DNA of 7,610 nt, from the NCBI GenBank assembly GCA_021773655.1, contig JAJFJX010000153.1, positions 1-7,610 of the forward strand, in the 5' to 3' direction. This document shows positions 1-5,877 of the stretch, in pieces (within the stretch, counting starts at the first letter, position 1; every line of letters begins with the position of its first letter). The stretch comes from Panacagrimonas sp. GTDB lineage: Bacteria; Pseudomonadota; Gammaproteobacteria; Nevskiales; Nevskiaceae. A program made the translations under genes and the position numbers. The notes beneath the pieces are model-generated. The model ran no database searches and was not told the DNA's origin. It worked only from the letters and a program-made list of their open reading frames with translations.

Positions 1-50
1 TCGCGTTCGCAATGCGAAGGTCGGGAGTTCGATCCTCCTCTGCTCCACCA
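1..50 (+). tRNA. tRNA-Ala (anticodon CGC), 3' part
   Basis: The window opens at tRNA position 27, so the acceptor 5' strand and D arm lie outside. The anticodon stem is 1-5 with 13-17 (one G-U pair). Its seven-base loop TTCGCAA (6-12) carries anticodon CGC, which reads the alanine codon GCG. The variable loop is AGGTC (18-22). The T stem is 23-27 with 35-39 around loop TTCGATC. The acceptor 3' strand CTGCTCC is followed by discriminator A47 and an encoded CCA (48-50). Identity rests on anticodon and cloverleaf geometry; the missing 5' half prevents an acceptor-pairing check. No second copy of the tRNA 3' end was found in the window, so an attachment-site role is not supported here. Confidence 0.93.
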
Positions 51-55
51 TATAC

Positions 56-85
56 AAGGGCTCGGATAATCTCCGGGCCCTTTTT
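56..85 (+). terminator. Rho-independent terminator of the tRNA gene
   Basis: An eight-base-pair stem, GGGCTCGG (58-65) with CCGGGCCC (73-80), contains one T-G wobble. It closes a seven-base loop and is followed by TTTTT (81-85). It begins eight bases after the tRNA CCA end, where a tRNA terminator is expected. Confidence 0.85.
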
Positions 86-457
86 CCTGTCCGAAATCCG
101 CGCAACGCGGGACTCCAGCCGCCGGTGCTGCGGGTGAACACCTGAAATAACGCTGGGAGTCGGTCACGTTCTCGGCCAGAGCCGTCTCCTCTATCCCGCT
201 CCTGATTGGAAATGAAATTCAGCCGGGATCGAAAACGGTTTCATTGCCTCCCTCGCGGGAATGACGCTGGCTGAGAACCGCTGCCAATCAAGTATCCCCT
301 GGGCCTGCGGGTGGGCGCAGATGGTGCCCCTTGCGTACTTCGAGCGATGCCGGCGACCTGTTCCGCGGCCGGCCGGCCACCCCTGACGGGATTGCGCATA
401 TATGACGCGGAGTAACCCACCGGGCCGTCTCCCGCCTTTTTTCCAGGCGAAGGAGCA
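86..457. other. Intergenic stretch, no gene recognised
   Basis: No frame here gives a protein with recognisable motifs or a convincing start, and no second RNA gene is visible. The only structure seen is a weak inverted repeat, AATGAAA (211-217) with TTTCATT (239-245) around a 21-base spacer. It has no T tract, so it is not a normal terminator. Short open frames on both strands translate to proline-, arginine- and glycine-rich sequence, as expected by chance in GC-rich DNA. Confidence 0.6.
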
Positions 458-514
458 ATGCCCCGGGAGAGGTTGCCCATGCGAAAGGTTCTAGAAGTGT
501 TGAGCTCGAAGGCC
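458..514 (+). mobile_element. Possible 5' remnant of an IS21-family istA transposase gene
   Basis: An ATG at 458, preceded by AAGGAG two bases away, opens a frame beginning MPRERLPMRKVLEVLSSK. A second ATG at 479 has GGGAGAGG upstream. This resembles, from memory, the conserved IstA N-terminus of IS21-family elements, which often reads like MRK-x-x-EVLRLK just before the helix-turn-helix. After about residue 18 the likeness fades. A later LGRG (near base 575) could be a degraded helix-turn-helix, but that is weak. No istB, DDE domain or terminal inverted repeats are present. If the match is real this is a scar only. The open frame continues to 880, but beyond 699 it is merely antisense to the protease gene. 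Confidence 0.35.
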
Positions 515-603
515 CCGAGCCCAGTCGACCGGGTCTGGGCGGTCGATAACTGCTGCGTCCTGGGCCGCGGGGTCTTCCGGGGCTCCGCAAAGCCGGGTTG
601 GGG

Positions 604-631
604 CGAGTCACGAGATTCGAGTCACGAGATT
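604..631 (+). repeat. Perfect 14-bp tandem direct repeat (two copies)
   Basis: The unit CGAGTCACGAGATT occurs at 604-617 and again, directly abutting, at 618-631. It lies in non-coding DNA between the possible istA stub and the 3' end of the protease gene. Such an exact two-copy duplication is typical of replication slippage or a repair scar. A regulatory role is possible but nothing supports it. Confidence 0.85.
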
Positions 632-698
632 GGGTTTGGAGATCGTCCAATGATCGCGGGGTCATGGCGATGGGAGCGCTGGATTGATCCGGGTTCAC

Positions 699-1868
699 TC
701 ACCGCCGCCACAGGGCCGAACCAGGCCGGACGGCCGGCGCGGATCGGTGCGAGGAGGGTGTGCCGCTGTTCTCTGGATCCGGTGTCGGAGTCCTGTCCGC
801 ACCCTGACGGTTGGGGATCAGCCCGGTTCCCGACATCACCTTGTCGCGGATCTCCACTGCCGCGCGTTCGAGCTGCGTAAACCGCAGCGCAGTGCTGGGG
901 TGGGAGTGCTGGTAGCTGCCCCGGATGCTGCCCGGGTGCTCTGCCGCCATCCGGCGCCAGAAGTGGGCCGCGCCGTCGACCTCGATACCGGCGCGCGCCA
1001 GGTAATAGAGTCCGACGTAGTCCGCTTCGCTCTCGAAATCCTGGCTGTAGGAGTTGGCGCCGGCCTGCGAGAACGCACCTTGCGTATTGACTCCTGCACC
1101 GGCCGCGAGCAGGTCGAACACCAGGCCGATGGTGGCATTGACCTTCTTGGCGTCGATGTGGCCCTCGACGTTGTGGGCCAGTTCGTGGCCGAGAATCAGG
1201 GCCAGTTCCTGATCGTTCTCGGCGAATCGCATCATGCCGGCCATCATGTACACCGCTTCGCCATCGGCAAACGCGTTGATCCTCAAGTCCTGGATGTAGC
1301 GCACCGGGTAGGCACAACTTCGTTGGGGGACCAGCGCCGTGGTGAGGACCTTGCCGTCGCGTTCGACTTCGATGCGGACCGGGAAATCCGGCAGGGCCTT
1401 TCCGAACGCCTGGTGCAGCGTGCTCAGCGCAGCGGCGCCGACGCCGATTTCGGTGTCGTCCACCCGCAGGATCAGGTCGCCTTCCAGCACGTGGCCTTCG
1501 GCCGGCGAATCCGGGATGACGTAGGTGACCCGGGGGCGGGGTCCGAGCTGCAGCAGGCGCCTGAACGTGGGGGCGAGGTCGCCGTGGGTGTGCGAGGCCT
1601 CGTTGGCGACCGTCATGCCGGTGACCGGCCGCACCGCCTCGCCGCAGAGTTCGGCGTTGGCAACCCAAATTGGAAATGCCACGCGGTCCAGGCGTTTCTG
1701 ACGTTCGATCACGGTCAGTGCCGCGACCTCGCGCTGGGCTTGCTGTTCGCGGGCAATCTCCTCGGCCGAACCGCGCGCGATCCGGGATTGCGGTGCCACG
1801 CAGCCGGTGACGAGCAGCGCGGTCCCGGTAACGAGCAGGGCCAGTGCAATGGAATGTGCAGGGCGCAT
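699..1868 (-). CDS. M48-family metalloprotease, lipoprotein with PDZ-like region
   Basis: A 389-residue protein. Residues 1-23 are a lipoprotein signal ending in the lipobox VTGC, so Cys23 is probably lipidated and the protein sits in the periplasm on a membrane. Residues about 108-180 look like a PDZ domain (VIPDSPAEGHVLEGDLILRV). The catalytic region follows: zinc-binding HELAH (228-232) and ESEAD (279-283), whose first Glu would be the third zinc ligand, then HPST (323-326), usual in this family. The family cleaves misfolded or stalled envelope proteins; BepA and LoiP of E. coli are relatives. Residues about 352-389 are a Pro/Ser/Arg-rich tail unlike M48 ends, possibly from 3' rearrangement. 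The start has TGAGGA upstream, overlapping the stop of the barrel gene 11 bases away, so the two are very likely co-transcribed. Confidence 0.92.
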   Translation of the reverse strand: MRPAHSIALALLVTGTALLVTGCVAPQSRIARGSAEEIAREQQAQREVAALTVIERQKRLDRVAFPIWVANAELCGEAVRPVTGMTVANEASHTHGDLAPTFRRLLQLGPRPRVTYVIPDSPAEGHVLEGDLILRVDDTEIGVGAAALSTLHQAFGKALPDFPVRIEVERDGKVLTTALVPQRSCAYPVRYIQDLRINAFADGEAVYMMAGMMRFAENDQELALILGHELAHNVEGHIDAKKVNATIGLVFDLLAAGAGVNTQGAFSQAGANSYSQDFESEADYVGLYYLARAGIEVDGAAHFWRRMAAEHPGSIRGSYQHSHPSTALRFTQLERAAVEIRDKVMSGTGLIPNRQGADRTPTPDPENSGTPSSHRSAPAVRPGSALWRR

Positions 1869-1879
1869 GGCGGGCGTCC

Positions 1880-2488
1880 TCAGAAGCCGATCCGCACGCC
1901 GACCTGGAAGCCGCTGAAGTCGACGTCGAGGCTGCTGAACTCCTTGTCCTCCAGCGCGTAGATCCGATACCGACCGAACAGCCCGATCTGCTCGTTGACC
2001 AGGGCGGTGAGGGTCGCTTCGGCGTAGGGGCCTTTTTCGAATTCCAGGTCGATGTAGCCAGCCTCGACGCTGCCGGCGAACGAAGGCCCCAGCCCCTGTC
2101 GCAGGCCGACGAAGAGGCCGAAGCCGTCATCGGTCTCGCCTTCGCCGTCGCCGGCTTCGAAGCGCACGTAGTCGGGGCCCAGGTACAGCGCGGTGGTGGG
2201 GCCAATCAGGGCCTGGTAGCCGATGCCGACGCGCGCAATATCCAGATCAAAACCATCCAGATCGGCTTCCTCGGTGGTGTACTCGCCGCGCAGCAGGATT
2301 TCCGGGGTGAGATCGACTCCACCGCGGACGCCGACGCCGTCAAAGTCTTCCTCGATCGAGAATCCGCCCTCCGACAACTCCAGTTCGCTGTTCGAGTAGT
2401 ACAGCTCGATGTAGCCGCCGGCGATGGCAGAGGTGCAGGCGGCGGCGAGCGCCAGACCGGTCAGGCCGGCAAGCGTCTGTGTTTGCAT
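1880..2488 (-). CDS. Outer-membrane beta-barrel protein, secreted, function unknown
   Basis: A 202-residue protein. Residues 1-23 form a Sec signal peptide, with a hydrophobic stretch LTGLALAAACTSAIA and a likely cut after Ala23. The mature part alternates hydrophobic and polar residues, with Gly/Tyr-rich strands (GYIELYYS, LDIARVGIGYQ, AGSVEAGYIDLEF, IGLFGRYRIY, FQVGVRIGF) joined by acidic loops. It ends in Phe, the usual recognition signal for the BAM machinery. Size and strand number suit a small barrel of eight to ten strands. The start at 2488 is preceded by GGGAGA at good spacing. It is first in a two-gene unit with the M48 protease, which hints that the protease handles this or similar barrels (inference). 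The acidic, Glu/Asp-rich loops are notable. The cargo or ligand cannot be told. Confidence 0.85.
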   Translation of the reverse strand: MQTQTLAGLTGLALAAACTSAIAGGYIELYYSNSELELSEGGFSIEEDFDGVGVRGGVDLTPEILLRGEYTTEEADLDGFDLDIARVGIGYQALIGPTTALYLGPDYVRFEAGDGEGETDDGFGLFVGLRQGLGPSFAGSVEAGYIDLEFEKGPYAEATLTALVNEQIGLFGRYRIYALEDKEFSSLDVDFSGFQVGVRIGF

Positions 2489-2576
2489 GAAGGATTCTCC
2501 CTGTTGTCGGATCGGGGAGGGTGTAGGCGCCTGCCCCGGTCGCCGGCCGAATGCCGACCTCGCCAGCGTGGATCAT

Positions 2577-2601
2577 GGATACGACAGTTACGGGCGTATC
2601 C
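2577..2601. promoter_or_regulatory. Inverted repeat upstream of the barrel-protease unit, possible operator
   Basis: Perfect seven-base arms, GGATACG (2577-2583) and CGTATCC (2595-2601), are separated by 11 bases. They lie in the 133-bp gap that must hold the promoter of the barrel gene and any transcript end of the WYL gene. There is no T tract. It could be a repressor site or an RNA hairpin. No convincing -10/-35 pair was found nearby. Confidence 0.35.
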
Positions 2602-2611
2602 GGCGCCGGGG

Positions 2612-2626
2612 CCTGAGGACCTCAGG
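2612..2626. repeat. Palindrome across the WYL gene stop codon
   Basis: CCTGAGG (2612-2618) and CCTCAGG (2620-2626) form a near-perfect palindrome with a single central base. It spans the stop codon (2622-2624) of the WYL regulator. With no run of T on either side, a classic terminator is unlikely. Confidence 0.4.
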
Positions 2627-3623
2627 GGCAGACGAATCCGCCGGTGTTCTGCCGGGCCTGCCGGAGCAGCGCCTGCCATTGACGCGGGGTGGGGTGGATC
2701 AGTTCGACCCCGTCGCCCCACTGGTACAGGTGCCAGTCCATCTCCACCAGCCCACCCGCGCGGAACCGGACGTGGAGGCTGCCGTCCGCGGATCGCTCGC
2801 TGACCTGCGAAGGATGAAACAGGAACTCCGCCGCCAGGTCCGCCACCTCTGGCCGGAAGCGCCAGTGCACATCGATCGGGTCTTCCTGCCACAGGCCGAA
2901 GGAACGGTCGGCATGTCGCGCCAGTGAAAAGTCGGGCGGCGGGATCGAGGTAAACGACAGGATGTCCGCGGTTTCGATCAGTCCGAGGATGAAGTATCGC
3001 GGCGGACCGGCCGGCTTGCGTGCGGCCACCAGGTAGTGGCGGTGTCCGAACAGCAGGCCCAGCGGGTGGACGTCGTACTGGCGCAGGAGCTTGGTCTTGC
3101 GGTAGCGGTAGCCGATGCGCAGGACCTGCCGACGCTGCAGCGCCTCGCGCGCAACCTGCAATACCTCCGGGCGGAAGCGCACGCGCGGGCCGGGCCGGAT
3201 CGCCACGCACTCGGTCGGGCCTGGGGCCTCTTCTTCTTCGAAGCCAGGTTCGATGCGGCTGTCGACGATGGGGATCAGCATGGCCCGCAGGGCATCGAGC
3301 GTGCCCGACTGGCCCTCCAGCCCGGCCTGTTCCAGCAGGCGCGCTGCGGTGTCCAGGCTGGCCAGTGTGTCGTGATCGACCGTCCGCAATCCTTTCAGCG
3401 AGGGTGTGCGCAGGCGCCACGACTTGACCTGCTGATCGCCTACCAGTTCTTCGACCTGGCCCGGAAACAGCCGCAGGACGGCGTTGCGCAATCTTTCGGC
3501 CGAGCGCCGCGACAGCGGAGCATCGGTATAACGCGTGGCAATGTCCTGCAGGCTCAGGCCGCCGCGGCGGCCCTGCATGTCGATGGCGATGCGCAGGAGC
3601 GTTTCGGCTTTTTCGTGTCGCAT
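2622..3623 (-). CDS. WYL-domain transcriptional regulator
   Basis: A 333-residue protein. Residues about 1-75 look like a winged helix-turn-helix (LSLQDIATRYTDAPLSRRSAERLRNAV). A linker of about 75 residues includes an acidic patch (EEEE near 129-132). Residues about 152-225 are the WYL domain, with VLRIGYRYRK and a HYL variant of the signature (196-198) followed by VAARK. Residues about 240-320 fit the C-terminal WCX extension. Length and order match the common HTH-WYL-WCX regulators, whose WYL fold binds nucleic-acid ligands and which often control phage-defence or DNA-damage genes. The start ATG has only a weak site upstream (GGGTG) but opens directly into the conserved N-terminus. It faces away from the HEPN-like gene across 38 bp, so it probably regulates itself and that gene (inference). 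Confidence 0.88.
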   Translation of the reverse strand: MRHEKAETLLRIAIDMQGRRGGLSLQDIATRYTDAPLSRRSAERLRNAVLRLFPGQVEELVGDQQVKSWRLRTPSLKGLRTVDHDTLASLDTAARLLEQAGLEGQSGTLDALRAMLIPIVDSRIEPGFEEEEAPGPTECVAIRPGPRVRFRPEVLQVAREALQRRQVLRIGYRYRKTKLLRQYDVHPLGLLFGHRHYLVAARKPAGPPRYFILGLIETADILSFTSIPPPDFSLARHADRSFGLWQEDPIDVHWRFRPEVADLAAEFLFHPSQVSERSADGSLHVRFRAGGLVEMDWHLYQWGDGVELIHPTPRQWQALLRQARQNTGGFVCP

Positions 3624-3661
3624 GCGGCACCCGGTTAACAGGTTGGAACGTGAGTCTAGCC

Positions 3662-4281
3662 ATGGCCGCTAAGCGGGATCCGCAGCGAAGGGGGGCGATA
3701 TCCGCATTCACCGTGCGTTCGCCTGGCTGAAGCGATCCGAGGCGGAGCTCGATGACCCGGACGCCCGCTTCATCTTCCTATGGATCGCTTTCAACGCGGC
3801 GTACGCCCAGGATTTCGGGTTCGAGCAGGGCGAGCGCGAGGCTTTCAACGGCTTCCTTTTGCAGTTGCTGGCCATCGACGAGGATCGTGCGCTGCAGCGT
3901 CTGATCTGCGATCGCTACAGCGGGCCGGCTCGCGTCCTGATCGAGAATCCGTACGTGTTCGATGCATTCTGGCGTGCGCTGCGTGAACACGACGCCAGCG
4001 GATCCTGGGAGCAGCGGTTCAAGACGAGCCAGCGCGCGGCCCTGCACTCGGTCATGAGCCGCGATGCGATGGGCACGCTGACCGTGGTCTTTGACCGGCT
4101 CTACGTTCTGCGTAACCAGCTCGTGCACGGCGGCGCCACCTGGAACGGAAGGGTCAATCGCCGGCAGGTGCGCGACGGCGTGGCGTTGCACGGCGAGCTC
4201 GTGCCGATGATCCTGAGTCTGATGATCGAGCATCCCGAGACGGAGTTCGGGGAGATCGCGTTTCCGGTGGTGGGGGCGTGA
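3662..4281 (+). CDS. HEPN-like protein with RNxxxH motif; apparent frameshift near the start
   Basis: The conserved frame runs from 3673 to the stop at 4279-4281, but has no ATG or GTG at its head. The first TTG is at 3859, well inside conserved sequence (AWLKRSEAELDDPDARFIF, then LWIAFNAAY). An ATG at 3662 in the next frame reads MAAKRDPQRRG up to a run of six G (3690-3695). One more G would join the frames and give about 206 residues. RNQLVH (about 151-156 of that product), followed by GG, fits the Rx4-6H motif of HEPN domains, many of which are RNases in toxin-antitoxin and defence systems. Alternatives are initiation at ATT 3706 (AAGGGGGGC lies upstream), a sequencing error, phase variation, or a dead gene. 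The HEPN assignment rests on this motif and the helical pattern, not on a search. Confidence 0.65.
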
Positions 4282-4362
4282 ATCATCAACACACTGGATC
4301 GTGGTGATCTCGAGACGCTATTGCCACGACAGGCGGCCAATCTGCTCGCGGAGTGGGCCCCC

Positions 4363-4677
4363 TCAGGCCTCGTCGAACACCTCCGCCGCTCACTGGTTCA
4401 GGCTCTTGCCCATTGCATGGGCCTTTATCACTGTGCGCGCGTGGACCTCGGGCGGGATACGCAGCATCACCTTGCCGCTGTAGGGCCGTTGCGGCGCCTT
4501 GCCCACCTCTTCACAGGTCGCCAGGTCGTCGGCGACCGCTTCATGGAAGGCCTGGCGCAGCTCCCCGACGCTGCGGGCATTAAAGCCGACCATGTCGCGG
4601 ATTCCGGCGATGTGTCCGACAAAGACGTCGTCCTCGCCGCTGAATTCGACGCGCGCCGGTTAGTGCTTGTACGTCAT
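4363..4677 (-). pseudogene. hicB: HicB-family antitoxin, disrupted by two stop codons
   Basis: Read from ATG 4677, the frame gives MTYKH, a TAA at codon 6 (4660-4662), then PARVEFSGEDDVFVGHIAG, IRDMVGFNARSVGELRQAF and onward to SLNQ, a TGA at codon 96 (4390-4392), then AAEVFDEA and the final stop at 4363. The order matches the longer HicB type: a degenerate RNase H-like half, then a ribbon-helix-helix (SGKVMLRIPPEVHARTVIK). Codon 6 was probably Tyr and codon 96 probably Trp, each lost by a single base change. Reconstructed length is about 104 residues, near the family norm. An internal ATG at 4593 could still give a 67-residue piece, but it lacks the first part of the N-terminal domain and the end of the DNA-binding fold. 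It overlaps the hicA remnant by ATGA. Confidence 0.82.
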
Positions 4678-4781
4678 GGCCTTCGTGGCTCGACTCCAAT
4701 CCGTTCGAGGAAGGCTTGGGCGTCCCGGACCTGGCAGGGCTCGGACTCCTTCTCCGGGTGCGGTCGACGGACGGCCGGGTT
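4674..4781 (-). pseudogene. hicA: HicA-type toxin, C-terminal remnant
   Basis: This minus-strand frame reads NPAVRRPHPEKES, then QVRDAQAFLERIGVEPRRP, and stops at TGA 4674-4676. The pattern RPHP-x-KE followed by V-x-x-x-x-x-FLE-x-x-G-V-x-P is the C-terminal end of HicA toxins of the kind paired with the longer HicB type. The N-terminal half, including the start and the catalytic His region, is missing. Just upstream in the same frame is the stop of the metallophosphoesterase gene (4782-4784), so the deletion or insertion junction lies at about 4781. The stop overlaps the hicB start as ATGA, the normal translational coupling in such operons. The toxin cannot be functional as read here. Confidence 0.75.
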
Positions 4782-5714
4782 TCAGTCGCACCACACCAGG
4801 TGCCGGCTGCTCAACTGCTCTTCCCCCTGCCAGCGATAAGCCACCAGAGGCCCGTCCCGGGCGACGCTGAAATCGACGCAGGCGTGCAGCGGCGACAGGA
4901 CCGCTGGCGTGCCGCGCATCCAGTAGTGTCCAAATACAGTGGGTTGGGTGACTACCGTGATCGGGCTCGGCGAGTCCGGCAGCGGAAGCTCAGGAATGTG
5001 CCGGCGCTGTTCCTCGCTGCCGACGATGGCTGCCTGCTTGTAAGTCCGGGCAGATGTGTCCCACCAGCGGATGCGCACTTGGTCGCGCTGGATGCCGTCC
5101 TTGTCCTGGAACGTGATGCCGCCGGGCAGGCGAACCTCCGGACCCTTGAGAAGGTTTCCGATGGCGTCGTATTCGGCGCTGTGCTGCCGCGAGGAACGCA
5201 CCAGCACCTGATCGGATAGTCGCTGACCGGGCAGGAGCTGCGGCGCGAGCAGGTCGATCATCGGTGGATCCCAGCAGGCGTGGATCACGCGCAGTCCACG
5301 AAGGTCCAGCCACAGTGGCAGCGTTCGGAACCATTGGATGATCTGGTCGTGCTCGGGGCGGTCCTCGACTTCCACCAGGAAGCCTTGGTGCTGGTGGCGA
5401 TGTTTGGCCCCGAGCTTGCCTGCGCGCTTTCGCAGGTATTCCCCGGGCTGGTCCGGATCGGGCGTGTACCAGGCGATGGCGTTGTATTCGTGGTTGCCCA
5501 TTACCGCCAGCGCATCGCCCCGGTCGACCATGGCACGCACGATCTGCACGGTCTCTATCTGCCTGGGACCACGATCGATGAAGTCGCCCACGAACGCGGC
5601 CCGATGACCGGACAGGTGCCAGGACCCGGCGCGCGGGCGGTAGCCGAGGTGCCTCAACAGCTGTTCCAGAGCGTCGGCGTGTCCGTGGACGTCACCGATG
5701 ATGTCGTAGTTCAT
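4782..5714 (-). CDS. Calcineurin-type metallophosphoesterase
   Basis: About 310 residues from Met at 5714, chosen because MNYDIIGDVHGHADALE is the conserved family start. The frame stays open to 5879, but the added 55 residues are low-complexity and unlike the family. Metal-binding motifs appear in order: GDVHGH (residues 7-12), GDFIDRG (43-49), GNHE (73-76), VIHACW (His about 145) and FGHYW (His about 263). These are the Asp, His and Asn ligands of a two-metal phosphoesterase related to PrpE, ApaH and Ser/Thr phosphatases. The substrate (diadenosine polyphosphate, phosphoprotein or other) cannot be told. The ribosome-binding site is weak. It sits upstream of the dead hicAB pair on the same strand and diverges from the unknown gene at 5878. 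Confidence 0.87.
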   Translation of the reverse strand: MNYDIIGDVHGHADALEQLLRHLGYRPRAGSWHLSGHRAAFVGDFIDRGPRQIETVQIVRAMVDRGDALAVMGNHEYNAIAWYTPDPDQPGEYLRKRAGKLGAKHRHQHQGFLVEVEDRPEHDQIIQWFRTLPLWLDLRGLRVIHACWDPPMIDLLAPQLLPGQRLSDQVLVRSSRQHSAEYDAIGNLLKGPEVRLPGGITFQDKDGIQRDQVRIRWWDTSARTYKQAAIVGSEEQRRHIPELPLPDSPSPITVVTQPTVFGHYWMRGTPAVLSPLHACVDFSVARDGPLVAYRWQGEEQLSSRHLVWCD

Positions 5715-5800
5715 TTGCAGCTCGGGGTCGTGGCTTCGGGTTCGCATGGCGGACGGCCCGGCGTTACGCATAAGTATCGAGGGTCGCGGTTCATGTTGGG

Positions 5801-5815
5801 CAGACTGATCATCTG
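5801..5815. promoter_or_regulatory. Imperfect palindrome between divergent genes, possible operator
   Basis: CAGACTGATCATCTG is a dyad (CAGA, TGATCA, TCTG) broken by one extra C. It lies in the 163-bp gap between the metallophosphoesterase start (5714) and the unknown gene start (5878), where two divergent promoters are expected. No clear -10/-35 boxes were found, so a regulatory role is only suggested by position and symmetry. Confidence 0.25.
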
Positions 5816-5877
5816 ATGCGACCGAAACGGACGTATCCCGGCTGCAAGTTGGCGGCATCAAGGTTCTGGAGCGCGTC

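Noticed and set aside
211..245. Inverted repeat AATGAAA/TTTCATT as a terminator or RNA element
   Set aside because: The stem is short and AT-rich, the spacer is 21 bases and there is no T tract. Chance is likely.
684..1961. Open frame of 425 residues on the plus strand opposite the protease
   Set aside because: It is antisense to a clearly identified gene, has no recognisable motif, and reflects third-position GC bias.
622..2205. Long open frame of 527 residues on the minus strand
   Set aside because: It is a shadow of the protease and barrel genes, Arg/Pro/Ala-rich with no motif, as GC-rich DNA often gives. The real frames carry a lipobox, HELAH and a signal peptide.
1844..2803. Open frame of 319 residues on the plus strand opposite the barrel gene
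   Set aside because: It is antisense to the barrel and part of the WYL gene and has no ribosome-binding site or motif of note.
2461..3711. Open frame of 416 residues on the minus strand overlapping the WYL gene
   Set aside because: It is out of frame with the HTH and WYL domains and has low-complexity Arg/Pro/Gly composition.
4301..4839. Plus-strand open frames across the hicAB region
   Set aside because: They are antisense to the recognisable hicA and hicB remnants and show no motif.
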